Assembly (NCBI GenBank): GCA_002472275.1
Contig: DKRQ01000026.1
Coordinates: forward strand, 76,221-140,220
Source of the DNA: Caryophanales bacterium UBA7278
GTDB taxonomy: Bacteria > Bacillota_I > Bacilli_A > RFN20 > CAG-826
Length of the DNA: 64,000 nt
Direction of reading: 5' to 3'
This document shows, piece by piece, positions 42,568 to 51,224 of the stretch. Each line of letters begins with the position of its first letter. Within the stretch, counting starts at the first letter, position 1. The translations under genes and the position numbers were made by a program. The notes under the pieces were generated by a model. It was not told the DNA's origin and ran no database searches. It worked only from the letters and a program-made list of their open reading frames with translations.

Positions 42568-42972
42568 CTATATCGACCACGTGTTTGCATAGGATTCGAT
42601 TTGCTTTTCCACAAGGGATTCCAGGGTAATGGAGGATAGATAGTTCTCGAGTTCACGGTCGACGCTTGAGAAGGCCTCATCAAGCGGGGAGCATCCACTG
42701 CTAACGGCAACGAAAATAGACTCCGTGAGATAAAGGATATCCCGCAGGGAAATATCCTTAGGTTCCTTCGCCAGGCGATATCCGCCCTGATTCCCGCCTT
42801 TTACCTGCAAAAGCCCATTATTTTTGAAAATAGGAACGATTTGCTCCAGGAATTTCTTCGATATGTCTTTGCGCTTGGAGACGTCGACTAAGGAGACGAA
42901 CCCTTCTTCATAATGCTCCCCTAAATCCAAGAAGAGCTTTACCGCCGTGATGCCTTTGGACGAGATCTTCAT
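42568..42972 (-). CDS. Rrf2-family regulator, CymR-like
   Basis: 134 residues. The winged helix (KISSKGITAVKLFLDLGEH, SKKFLEQIVPIFKNNGLLQVKGGNQGGYRLA) is typical of Rrf2 proteins. Only one Cys is present (SSGCSPL), so the three-Cys iron-sulfur site of IscR/NsrR is missing. This and the divergent cysK gene point to CymR, the cysteine-metabolism repressor of Bacillus and Staphylococcus whose co-regulator is CysK itself. AGGAGG precedes the start; promoter TTTACA-17-TATAGT (43025-42997). Confidence 0.85.
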   Translation of the reverse strand: MKISSKGITAVKLFLDLGEHYEEGFVSLVDVSKRKDISKKFLEQIVPIFKNNGLLQVKGGNQGGYRLAKEPKDISLRDILYLTESIFVAVSSGCSPLDEAFSSVDRELENYLSSITLESLVEKQIESYANTWSI

Positions 42973-42988
42973 TTGGGATGCCTCCTAG

Positions 42989-43042
42989 TTGACGATACTA
43001 TAGCAGGTCGGTATAATCTTGTAAACCTATCAAACCGATAGG
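42989..43042 (+). promoter_or_regulatory. cysK promoter and perfect dyad operator
   Basis: TTGACG (42989-42994)-17-TATAAT (43012-43017) drives cysK. The dyad CCTATC-AAACC-GATAGG (43026-43042) covers about +2 to +19 of that transcript and touches the -35 of the divergent Rrf2 promoter. One protein bound here could repress cysK and its own gene. The sequence continues GGAATA, reminiscent of CymR sites. Confidence 0.75.
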
Positions 43043-43066
43043 AATAATAATTTGGAGTGAAGAACC

Positions 43067-43996
43067 ATGAAAATTTACGACAAGATCCTCGATACCGTCG
43101 GCCATACCCCATTGGTGGAGCTGCACAATATCGAAAAGAAGTTCGACCTACACGCCAGGCTCCTCGCCAAAGTGGAGTCCTTTAATCCCGCGGGAAGCGT
43201 CAAGGACCGCATCGCCAAAGCGATGATCGAAGACGCTGAAGAGAAGGGCCTCATCAACAAGGATACCGTCATCGTCGAGCCCACCAGCGGCAACACGGGC
43301 ATCGGTTTATCGATGGTCGCCGCGAGCAAAGGGATGCGCATCATTCTGACGATGCCGGAAACCATGTCGGTGGAGCGCCGCAACTTATTGAAGGCCTATG
43401 GGGCCGAACTCGTCCTTACCGAAGGCGCCAAAGGCATGAAAGGCGCGATTGCAAAGGCCGAAGAACTCGCCAAGGAGATTCCAAACTCCTTCATCCCCTC
43501 GCAGTTCACCAACCCCGCCAATCCCGGCGTCCATTACCGCACCACCGGTCCCGAAATCTACGAAGATACCGAGGGAACCGTCGACATCTTCGTCGCAGGC
43601 GTCGGCACGGGCGGCACGCTTTCGGGCACGGGAAAATACCTGAAGGAAAAGAAGCCTAGCGTCTACGTCGTCGCCGTTGAGCCGGAGACTTCTCCCGTCC
43701 TCTCCAAGGGCATCGCCGGACCGCATAAGATCCAGGGCATCGGCGCTGGGTTCGTGCCTGAGACCCTCGACACATCCATTTATGATGAGATCCTTCCCAT
43801 CTCCAACGAAGAAGCGTTTGAGAAGGGCCGTGAATCCGCCCGCACGGAAGGCTTGCTCATCGGCATTTCTTCCGGCGCCGCTCTTTCCGCCGCGATCAAG
43901 CTCGCTAAACGCGAAGAAAACAAAGGAAAGACCATCGTTGTTCTCTTTCCCGATACGGGCGAACGCTATCTCTCCACCGCCATGTTTGCGGAATAA
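43067..43996 (+). CDS. cysK: Cysteine synthase A (O-acetylserine sulfhydrylase)
   Basis: A PLP enzyme of 309 residues. FNPAGSVKDRIA carries the PLP Lys, PTSGNTGIGLS the Asn loop, and GVGTGGTLSGTGK the phosphate loop. It makes cysteine from O-acetylserine and sulfide. In CymR systems it also binds the repressor. The GGAG site precedes ATG 43067. The repeat copy B serves as its terminator. Confidence 0.95.
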   Translation: MKIYDKILDTVGHTPLVELHNIEKKFDLHARLLAKVESFNPAGSVKDRIAKAMIEDAEEKGLINKDTVIVEPTSGNTGIGLSMVAASKGMRIILTMPETMSVERRNLLKAYGAELVLTEGAKGMKGAIAKAEELAKEIPNSFIPSQFTNPANPGVHYRTTGPEIYEDTEGTVDIFVAGVGTGGTLSGTGKYLKEKKPSVYVVAVEPETSPVLSKGIAGPHKIQGIGAGFVPETLDTSIYDEILPISNEEAFEKGRESARTEGLLIGISSGAALSAAIKLAKREENKGKTIVVLFPDTGERYLSTAMFAE

Positions 43997-44003
43997 GACA
44001 TTC

Positions 44004-44052
44004 AAAAAGGGGCCGCTAAAAAACCTATGGGTTATCGAAAGCCCCTTTTTCC
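44004..44052 (+). repeat. Inverted-pair repeat, copy B (terminator of cysK)
   Basis: A perfect 10-bp outer stem AAAAAGGGGC/GCCCCTTTTT encloses CGCTAAAAA, then ACCTATGGGTTATCGA. The same loop as copy A is conserved although loops of terminators normally drift. The eight bases AAACCTAT also occur in the cysK operator. Confidence 0.85.
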
Positions 44053-44072
44053 TATGCCATCGGAGGTTTCGC

Positions 44073-44089
44073 AACATGCTTTGCATGTT
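44073..44089. repeat. Short perfect inverted repeat
   Basis: AACATGC-TTT-GCATGTT, in the 236-base gap between cysK and rpsD. The words TGCCATCGG flank it at 44055 and 44115. Nothing else is recognisable in this stretch apart from the terminators. Confidence 0.6.
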
Positions 44090-44146
44090 CCTTCGGCGAT
44101 CTGCTGGAGGAAATGCCATCGGTTCGGCACATTCATCGTCCAAGGC

Positions 44147-44190
44147 AAAACAAAAGCGCCAGTTTGTCGTAAGCCTGGCGCATTTGTTTT
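44147..44190 (-). terminator. Terminator of rpsD
   Basis: Stem GCGCCAG/CTGGCGC extended by AACAAA/TTTGTT, with a 12-base loop; usable on both strands. Confidence 0.82.
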
Positions 44191-44232
44191 GTGGGGAGTT
44201 TTTGGCAGCCCCTTGTTTTCGCTTTCGCAGGA

Positions 44233-44838
44233 TCAGAGCAAGCGGTTGTAGTACTCGATGATCTGGGATTCCTGGATGTCGAGGGGGAGCTCGTTGCGCT
44301 CGGGGGCGCGGAGGAAGGTTCCGGAGAACTTCTCGGCGTCGACCTGGACATAGCCAACGGAGGCCGGACGGGACTCGAGGGATTCCTTGACGCACTTGAG
44401 GGCGGTCTCTTCCTTCATGGAGATGACGTCGCCGACGCTGCAGAGGTAGGAAGCGATGTCGACTTTCTTGCCGTTGACGAGGACGTGGCCGTGGTTGACG
44501 AGCTGCCTGGCTGCGGCGCGGGTCCTGGCGAAGCCCATCCTGTAGACGAGGTTGTCGAGGCGGGACTCGAGGATGCGGAAGAAGGCCAGACCAGTGACGG
44601 TGGGATCCTTCTTCGCGAGGATGAACAAGCGACGGAACTGACGCTCATTCACGCCATAGAGGGTGCGAAGCTTCTGCTTCTCGAGGAGCTGGACGCCATA
44701 TTCGGACGGCTTCCTTTTCCTATCTTGGCCATGCTGGCCAGGGCCATACGGCCTTTTCTTGAGTTCTTCACCCGTCTCAAGAGTGGAGAAACCAAGGTGA
44801 CGGCTCTTTTTCCAAGAGCTTCCAGTGTACTTAGACAT
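44233..44838 (-). CDS. rpsD: 30S ribosomal protein S4
   Basis: 201 residues, starting MSKYTGSSWKKSRHLGFS, with the S4 RNA-binding domain (LESRLDNLVYRMGFARTRAAARQLVNHGHVLVNGK). No N-terminal zinc Cys set is seen. It is monocistronic with a long leader, as in B. subtilis, where S4 represses its own mRNA. Ribosome-binding site GGAGA. Confidence 0.97.
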   Translation of the reverse strand: MSKYTGSSWKKSRHLGFSTLETGEELKKRPYGPGQHGQDRKRKPSEYGVQLLEKQKLRTLYGVNERQFRRLFILAKKDPTVTGLAFFRILESRLDNLVYRMGFARTRAAARQLVNHGHVLVNGKKVDIASYLCSVGDVISMKEETALKCVKESLESRPASVGYVQVDAEKFSGTFLRAPERNELPLDIQESQIIEYYNRLL

Positions 44839-45026
44839 ATTCTATGTCTCCTTTCTTTGCGCTCACAAAGTCCAGAGTGCTTCTTCCTTCTTCCCGGGTG
44901 TCGGAACTTCCGTTCGGCCTAGTAGCGAGGCTTACTTGTTTTTTTCTCCGACGTCTGACGGAAGCGTAGAGGCATGCTGCTTCTTCACGCGAGGTCGATT
45001 ATACGCAGGGAGGGAGTCCAAAGCAA
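44839..45026 (-). promoter_or_regulatory. rpsD promoter and long leader (candidate S4 autoregulation site)
   Basis: TTGCTT (45026-45021)-17-TATAAT (45003-44998) on the minus strand gives a leader of about 155 nt. Firmicutes rpsD leaders fold into a pseudoknot bound by S4; the length and position fit, but I did not fold it and cannot confirm the motif. Confidence 0.6.
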
Positions 45027-45104
45027 ACCTTTTCGTGCGTTTTTCTCCTGCGCGTAGAAAATGCGTGCATTCGCGCCCTATTCGCGTGCTATCATTACAA
45101 CGTT

Positions 45105-46823
45105 ATGAATTTCCACCTTCCCGTTCTTTTGGATGCCCCTCAGGCTATCATCATCGTCGTCTCCGTCCTCGCCGGCCTCGCCGCGGTCGGGGTTTTGCTC
45201 TATTTCACCGTGTTCTCCCACCTCCGTTATAAGAAGCAGGTCAGGGAATATTCCAGACGCTTTGAGTATCTACACGCCCTCCTTTCCGGACAGGATAGCC
45301 AATACATCAAGCGCATCGAATACATCTCTAGGACCAACCTCCTCTACGTGAAGACCCACATGTCGTTCAACAAGAGGTTCAAGGACATCCGCGACAAATC
45401 CGACTCCTCGGCCCAGACGGTCATCAACAACCTCAAAGACCTCGTCGCCGAACACGATTACAAAGGACTCAAAGCGGCCCTTCCTAACGCCAAGGTCGTC
45501 TTGGAGAACTACGAAGAGGAAGTCAACGCGCTGACCAATGACCTGATGGTGGTCATCAAGCCGGAAGAGGAATGCCGTCAAAAGGCGGTCGCCCTGAAGG
45601 AAGAATTAAGGACCATCAAACAGGATTACTACGTGAAGCAGGCCGATTTGGGCCTAGTTTCGGCGACCTTCGACAAGATCTTCAAGAAGATCGACGACGG
45701 CTTCGAGAAATTCGAAAGCTTTGTCGAATCTGCCCAATACGAGGAAGCTAACGCCGTGCTTCCCGATTTGGGAAACGTTATCCACCAGCTTGGCAAGTCC
45801 ATTCAGGAACTCCCCAATCTCTGCGTCACCATCTCCACGATCATCCCCGAGAAGATCTCCTCGGTCGAAAACCGCTTCCTGGAACTCACTTCCGGCGGCT
45901 ACCCCCTCTTCCATCTCATCTCCCAAGAAGACATCGACCAGATGAGGGAAGAACTCCAAAACATCTCCGAACGCGTCCAGAACTTCGATCTGCGTTTGGT
46001 TCCGCAGGAACTCGACGCGATGCAAGCCCGCATCTCCGACTATTTCTCCGCTTTCGATAAGGAGAAGGAAGCCCGCACGGTCTTCGAGTCCGAATGCGAT
46101 GACATCTACGCGAGCGACACCGCGGTCGAGAAGAAGTACATCCACCTTTGCAACGCGCTTCCTAACGTGAAGAAAATCTTCGTCATCCCACCCGACGAGC
46201 AGCAGAAAATCGACGGCATCAAGAACCTCATCAACATCGCCGGCGCCACCAAGCGTTCCCTCGACACGATGATCCATTCCGGGGTCAAGCAACCCTACAC
46301 CCACCTCGTCGACAAAATGCATTCGCTTCGCGACGAGGCGAGCCAAGCTTCCGAGGCCATCGAGGAATTCGACCGTTATCTTTTCTCCCTCAAGTCCGAC
46401 ACCGAGGAAGCCATGGCCACCGTTGAGGGCTACTATGGCAAACTTCGCGTCGCCGAGATGAGGCTTCGCGACCTAGGCGTTGAGAAGGAGACCGAGAAAT
46501 ACGCCGCCCACATCGACGAGCTCTACGAGGCGATTTCCGACCTCTACACGAGGATCCGCACGATGCCGATCGACGTCGGTGCGGTCAACGAGATCGTCCG
46601 CCGCCTCAAAACCGAGGGCGAGAAACTCTATACCGACGTCATCCGCGACTATGAGCAAGCCCTTCTTGCCGATTCGGCGATCCTATACGCGAACCGCCCC
46701 CGTCAGAACTTCGCCGCCATCAACGACGCGGTCAAGCAAAGCGAAAGCCTTTATTTCGACGGCGATTTCAAACGCGCCTACGAAGAGACCCTCGCCTGCA
46801 TCAAACGCCTCCGCGGGGAATGA
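45105..46823 (+). CDS. ezrA: Septation ring formation regulator EzrA
   Basis: 572 residues: one N-terminal membrane helix (IIIVVSVLAGLAAVGVLLYFTV) and a long cytoplasmic chain of helical repeats, as in EzrA, which prevents extra FtsZ rings and takes part in division. The gene order with a cysteine desulfurase and thiI downstream is that of Bacillus. Upstream is an extended -10 (TGC-TATCAT, 45087-45095) nine bases before ATG and no ribosome-binding site. Confidence 0.9.
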   Translation: MNFHLPVLLDAPQAIIIVVSVLAGLAAVGVLLYFTVFSHLRYKKQVREYSRRFEYLHALLSGQDSQYIKRIEYISRTNLLYVKTHMSFNKRFKDIRDKSDSSAQTVINNLKDLVAEHDYKGLKAALPNAKVVLENYEEEVNALTNDLMVVIKPEEECRQKAVALKEELRTIKQDYYVKQADLGLVSATFDKIFKKIDDGFEKFESFVESAQYEEANAVLPDLGNVIHQLGKSIQELPNLCVTISTIIPEKISSVENRFLELTSGGYPLFHLISQEDIDQMREELQNISERVQNFDLRLVPQELDAMQARISDYFSAFDKEKEARTVFESECDDIYASDTAVEKKYIHLCNALPNVKKIFVIPPDEQQKIDGIKNLINIAGATKRSLDTMIHSGVKQPYTHLVDKMHSLRDEASQASEAIEEFDRYLFSLKSDTEEAMATVEGYYGKLRVAEMRLRDLGVEKETEKYAAHIDELYEAISDLYTRIRTMPIDVGAVNEIVRRLKTEGEKLYTDVIRDYEQALLADSAILYANRPRQNFAAINDAVKQSESLYFDGDFKRAYEETLACIKRLRGE

Positions 46824-46825
46824 CC

Positions 46826-47962
46826 ATGGTTTATTTAGACTACGCCGCGACGTGTCCGCCTTCCCCGGCGGTACTATCCGAATTCAAGCGCCTAAGCGAG
46901 GTTTCCTTTGGAAACGCCTCCTCCAAGCACGCGGTGGGACGCGATGCGAGTCGCCTTTTGGAGAAGGCCAGGCTAGGGATTCTTAGTAGCTTTGGTTTGA
47001 ATCCCTCTTCCTATCAATGCGTTTTCCTATCGGGCGCCACCGAATCCAACAACCTCGCCATCAAAGGCGTCTCTTTTTCGTATAAGAACCGCGGCAAGAA
47101 GATCATCACCACCGCGGTCGAACACCCCTCCGTCAAAAACGCCTTTGAGCAACTGAAGAACGAATTCGGCTTCCAGCTCATCGTCTTGCCCGTCAACGAG
47201 GCGGGCTCGGTCGAACCATCTTCTTTGGAAGCGGTCATGGATAATGAGGTCATCCTCGTCTCCATCATGGCGGTCAATAACGAGACGGGCGCCCTCAACG
47301 ACATCGGCGCGCTTGCCGACATCGTCCATCGCTATCCCAAGGCCTTCTTCCATTGCGACGTCACCCAGGGCATCGGCAAGGTGAAGGTCCCTTATTCCAA
47401 AATCGACCTATTTTCCTTCTCTGCCCACAAAGTCGGCGGACTCAAAGGGAATGGCGCCCTCGTTATGAAGAAGACCATCCGCCTGGTCTCCTTGCTTTCT
47501 GGCGGCGATCAAGAGCTCGGCCTTCGCGGCGGCACCGTCGACGTGGCGGGCGCCTATTGCATGCATCTCGCCCTGAAAGAGAGCATGGAGAAATTCGCCG
47601 AGCACAAAGAACACGCATCGATGCTCAAAGAGCATCTTCTCCAAGGGCTATCCAAAATCGATGAAGTGGTGGTCAATTCCCCGCTTGATGGCAGCCCCTA
47701 TGTCGTCAACTTCAGTTTAAGGAAGCATAAGGCGAGCGTCATCGTCGAAGGGCTTTCCGAAGCTGGCTTCTACGTATCCTCGATTTCAGCTTGCAATAGC
47801 AAAGGCGAGCCGATTTCCTATGTCCTTTTGGCGATGAACCGTTCCAAAGAAGACGCGTCCAATTCGATCCGCGTTTCCCCTGGGCCCGAGGCCACCATAG
47901 AGGACATCGACGCCTTCCTCGCGGCTATGAACAAATTGCTCCTGGAGGTCCGCCCCCGATGA
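46826..47962 (+). CDS. Cysteine desulfurase (NifS/IscS family, NifZ-type)
   Basis: A PLP enzyme of 378 residues: VYLDYAAT start, FGNASSKHAVGRDA, GATESNNLAI, and PLP Lys in SFSAHKVGG. The catalytic Cys is in ISACNSKG. Adjacent thiI makes it the likely sulfur donor for 4-thiouridine in tRNA, as NifZ in Bacillus. I choose ATG 46826 because GGGGA lies six bases upstream; ATG 46820 overlaps the ezrA stop without spacing. Confidence 0.93.
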   Translation: MVYLDYAATCPPSPAVLSEFKRLSEVSFGNASSKHAVGRDASRLLEKARLGILSSFGLNPSSYQCVFLSGATESNNLAIKGVSFSYKNRGKKIITTAVEHPSVKNAFEQLKNEFGFQLIVLPVNEAGSVEPSSLEAVMDNEVILVSIMAVNNETGALNDIGALADIVHRYPKAFFHCDVTQGIGKVKVPYSKIDLFSFSAHKVGGLKGNGALVMKKTIRLVSLLSGGDQELGLRGGTVDVAGAYCMHLALKESMEKFAEHKEHASMLKEHLLQGLSKIDEVVVNSPLDGSPYVVNFSLRKHKASVIVEGLSEAGFYVSSISACNSKGEPISYVLLAMNRSKEDASNSIRVSPGPEATIEDIDAFLAAMNKLLLEVRPR

Positions 47963-49152
47963 AATTCGATACCGTCATGATCCATTTCGGCGAGCTCTCC
48001 ACCAAAGGGGCCAACCGCAAACTCTTCATTCAGCAGCTTCTCCATAACGTGAGGGTCGCCATAAAAAGGTATGGCCTTCTCACCAAGGCCGACCGCGACC
48101 ACATCTACGTCTACCTAGGCGAAGAAGACCCGACCCCGATCCTAGAAAGGCTTCGCGAGGTCTCGGGCATCCAGCGCCTTTCCCTAGTCGCCAAGACGGG
48201 GAAGGACATCGGCGAAATCGGGGCCGCCGCTCTCTCCTTAATCGAAAAAGAGGCGGGTTCTACGTTCAAAATCGAGACAAAACGCGCCGATAAGAAGTAT
48301 GAGTTGGACTCCTATGGAATCTCCAGGGCGGTCGCGACCCACGTCCTCAAAAACTCCTCAAAACCCCTTTCCGTTGACCTTCATCACCCCGATATCCTCC
48401 TCAAGGTGAATCTTAGGGAAGAGGCTTGCTACCTCTCTTGCAAGGAATATCCCGGCCTAGGCGGGTATCCCCTAGGCATGAATGGCAAGGTCACGATGCT
48501 TCTTTCCGGCGGCATCGATTCCCCCGTCGCCGCCTACGCCTTGCTCCGCAGGGGCATCAAGGTGGAATGCCTCCATTTCGCCTCGCCCCCCTATACCTCG
48601 GAAGCGGTCATCGATAAGCTGACGAGAATCCTAAGGCAGCTTAACGACTATCAATCCGACATCCGTTTGGACATCGTTCCTTTCACCAAACTCCAGGAGG
48701 CGATTTACCAAAACGTCCCCGAGCCCTATTGCATCACAATCATGCGCCGCATGATGGTGAGGATCGCCGTCGGAATCGCCAAAAAAAGGCATAGCCTTGC
48801 CTTAGCTACCGGCGAATCGATTGGCCAAGTCGCCTCGCAGACGCTCGAATCCATCGACGTCATCAACGAGGTCACCAATTTCCCGATCCTCCGTCCTCTT
48901 TGCACCGAGGACAAGGTCACCATCATCGACACCGCCAAGCGAATCGGGACCTACGACATCTCGATCGAACCCTATGAGGATTGCTGCACGATCTTCAAGC
49001 CCAAGGCGCCGAAGACCAAGCCGCATCTAGACGAATGCCAAGAATACGAAACCCGCTTCGATTACGCCTCTATGGTCGAGGAAGCGGTGGAGGGAACCAC
49101 CCCGATATTCGTAAGCGAAGGAGAGGTAGTCGAACCCTCCAAGAGCAAATGA
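47959..49152 (+). CDS. thiI: tRNA 4-thiouridine synthase ThiI, no rhodanese domain
   Basis: 397 residues: N-terminal ferredoxin-like domain, THUMP domain (about 70-165), and the PP-loop LLSGGIDSPVAAYALLRRG. The C-terminal rhodanese domain of the E. coli enzyme is absent, as usual in Firmicutes. It adenylates U8 of tRNA for sulfur transfer. Overlaps the desulfurase stop. Confidence 0.95.
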   Translation: MKFDTVMIHFGELSTKGANRKLFIQQLLHNVRVAIKRYGLLTKADRDHIYVYLGEEDPTPILERLREVSGIQRLSLVAKTGKDIGEIGAAALSLIEKEAGSTFKIETKRADKKYELDSYGISRAVATHVLKNSSKPLSVDLHHPDILLKVNLREEACYLSCKEYPGLGGYPLGMNGKVTMLLSGGIDSPVAAYALLRRGIKVECLHFASPPYTSEAVIDKLTRILRQLNDYQSDIRLDIVPFTKLQEAIYQNVPEPYCITIMRRMMVRIAVGIAKKRHSLALATGESIGQVASQTLESIDVINEVTNFPILRPLCTEDKVTIIDTAKRIGTYDISIEPYEDCCTIFKPKAPKTKPHLDECQEYETRFDYASMVEEAVEGTTPIFVSEGEVVEPSKSK

Positions 49153-49176
49153 TTTCCCCTAAGGGCCCTATGCGAG

Positions 49177-49182
49177 GATAAT
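49177..49182 (+). promoter_or_regulatory. -10 box (GATAAT) of the DUF3737 gene
   Basis: GATAAT is followed by six bases (GTCGCC) and ATG 49189; no ribosome-binding site. Confidence 0.5.
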
Positions 49183-49188
49183 GTCGCC

Positions 49189-50028
49189 ATGCAAAAGATA
49201 GAAAACCGTTCCTTCAAAGGCGAAAGAGCCTTGTTCAAAAGAAGCGATCTGACCGTCGTTGGGTGTCGCTTTCATGATGGTGAGTCCCCTCTAAAAGAGG
49301 GGAGGAACATCGAGGCAAACAAATGTTCCTTCGGATGGAAATACCCGATGTGGTATGGAAAAAACATCAAGGCCATCCATTGCCATTTCGAGGAAATGGC
49401 GCGCGCTGGGATGTGGTATGACGAAGGGATCCGTTTCGAGGATTGCCTGCTCATTTGCCCAAAAGGCTTCAGGCGCAGCAAGGGAGTCGAACTCGAGAGG
49501 GTGGAATTCGTTAACGCCGAGGAAACCCTTTGGGAATGTGAATCCGTCTCCATCAAGGACGTGAAGGCCAAAGGCAATTACCTTCTTATGAACAGCAAGA
49601 AGGTCTCCGTCAATAACCTCGACCTCGTGGGGAATTACCCCTTCGATGGCTGCGAGGACATCGAGGTCAGCAATTCCCGCCTCATCTCCAAAGACGCCTT
49701 CTGGAACTGCAAGAGGGTGGTGGTCCGCGATTCCTATATCGAGGGCGAATACTTCGGCTGGAATAGTGAGGACGTGACCCTCATCAACTGCGAGATCCAT
49801 TCCCATCAGGGATTCTGCTACATGAGCAACATCAAACTCGTCAACTGCAAGGTCGTCGATTCCGATTTGACCTTCGAATATTGCAAGGACATCGACGCGG
49901 ACATCCTCACTTCCGTCGATTCCGTCAAAAACCCGATATCGGGCCGCATCAAACTCGAAGGCTATGGCGAGCTCATCTTTGATGACCCCGACGTGGATCC
50001 TTCCAAAACGAAGATTGAAAAACGATGA
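49189..50028 (+). CDS. DUF3737 family protein, predicted beta-helix
   Basis: 279 residues with short repeating turns (SFKGERALFKRSDLTVVGCRF, KNIKAIHCHF, SNSRLISKDAFWNCKRV), the pattern of a right-handed parallel beta-helix, and 16 or so Cys/Trp-rich steps. It matches DUF3737, found widely in gut bacteria, with no known activity. It overlaps the C-S lyase gene by four bases, so the two are likely linked. Confidence 0.8.
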   Translation: MQKIENRSFKGERALFKRSDLTVVGCRFHDGESPLKEGRNIEANKCSFGWKYPMWYGKNIKAIHCHFEEMARAGMWYDEGIRFEDCLLICPKGFRRSKGVELERVEFVNAEETLWECESVSIKDVKAKGNYLLMNSKKVSVNNLDLVGNYPFDGCEDIEVSNSRLISKDAFWNCKRVVVRDSYIEGEYFGWNSEDVTLINCEIHSHQGFCYMSNIKLVNCKVVDSDLTFEYCKDIDADILTSVDSVKNPISGRIKLEGYGELIFDDPDVDPSKTKIEKR

Positions 50029-51191
50029 AATACGATTTCGATAAGGTCGTGGATAGGCGCGGCACCGGCGCGATCAAATGGGACGTCAAGGAAAACGAGC
50101 TTCCCATGTGGGTGGCCGACATGGATTTCGAAGCCGCCCCCGCGATCAAGGAAGCCTTGGCTAAGCGCGTGGAACACGGGATTTTCGGCTATGCCGATTG
50201 CCCTGATTCCTGGTATCAGGCCTATATCGATTTCTACACCGAGGAGCATGGACTAGCAATCTCCAAGGATTCCCTTCTTTTCTGCCTTGGCGTCGTGCCG
50301 ACCCTTTCCTCTTCCGTCAGGGCATTGACGGAAGTCGGCGACGAAGTGGTGGTCATGCCGCCCGTGTACAACATCTTCTACAATTCGATCCGCAACAGCC
50401 ATCGCGTGATCGTCGAAGTCCCCTTAAGGAAAGAGGGCGATCGCTATTCAATGGACTACGAAGGGCTGGAAAAGGCTTTTGCCTCATCTAAGTGCAAGCT
50501 TTGCTTCTTCTGCAATCCCGGCAACCCCGTCGCCCGCATCTGGGAGAAGGAGGAGATCGCTAGGCTCATCGATATCGCCTCCAGGAACGGGGTCATCATC
50601 CTCTCCGACGAAATTCATGGCGAGATCACTAGGCCTGGCCATCCTTACGTTCCCTTCCTTAGCGTTCCTGGTTCCGAGAAAGTCGGCTATGCCGCGGTCT
50701 CGCCCACGAAGTGTTTCAACCTAGCGGGTATCCACACCTCGGCGATCATCATTCCCAACGAGAGCGTCCGCGCGAAGGTGAACCGTCAGATCAACACCGA
50801 TGAGGTGGCCGAGCCCAATGTCTTCTCTTGCGTGGCCGCGGAGGCTGCCTTAAGCAAGGGCAGGGAATGGCTAAGGCAAATGAGGGAATACGTTTTCGCT
50901 AACCGCGATTACGCCGAATCCTACATCAATTCCCACATCAAAGGCCTGCATGCCTTGCCAGGAGACGCCACTTACCTCATGTGGATCGATTGCCGAAAAA
51001 TCAGTGACAAATCCGCCACATTTTTGAAATTCCTACGGGAAAACACGGGTCTTTTCCTCAATGATGGCGGCGTCTATGGAAAGACCGGCGACGGCTTTAT
51101 CCGAATGAATCTTGCCACCACCAGGGCCAACGTCGAAGACGGGCTAAGGCGTTTGGAGGAAGGCGTGAGGCTTTTCCTCTTGGATCGCTGA
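50025..51191 (+). CDS. patB: PatB/MalY-type PLP C-S lyase (cystathionine beta-lyase-like)
   Basis: A fold-type I aminotransferase of 388 residues. PMWVADMDFEAAP at the start is the MalY/PatB signature; NPGNPVAR and PLP Lys in SPTKCFNLAG follow. Such enzymes cleave cystathionine or cysteine to release homocysteine or sulfide. It fits with the sulfur genes nearby; a strictly aminotransferase role is the alternative. Confidence 0.9.
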   Translation: MKYDFDKVVDRRGTGAIKWDVKENELPMWVADMDFEAAPAIKEALAKRVEHGIFGYADCPDSWYQAYIDFYTEEHGLAISKDSLLFCLGVVPTLSSSVRALTEVGDEVVVMPPVYNIFYNSIRNSHRVIVEVPLRKEGDRYSMDYEGLEKAFASSKCKLCFFCNPGNPVARIWEKEEIARLIDIASRNGVIILSDEIHGEITRPGHPYVPFLSVPGSEKVGYAAVSPTKCFNLAGIHTSAIIIPNESVRAKVNRQINTDEVAEPNVFSCVAAEAALSKGREWLRQMREYVFANRDYAESYINSHIKGLHALPGDATYLMWIDCRKISDKSATFLKFLRENTGLFLNDGGVYGKTGDGFIRMNLATTRANVEDGLRRLEEGVRLFLLDR

Positions 51192-51224
51192 CGTCCGAAT
51201 CCAATTCGGGAAAGGAGGATTAAC

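Noticed and set aside
43997..44232. Extra gene between cysK and rpsD
   Set aside because: Open frames there run through both terminators and have no ribosome-binding site or recognisable product.
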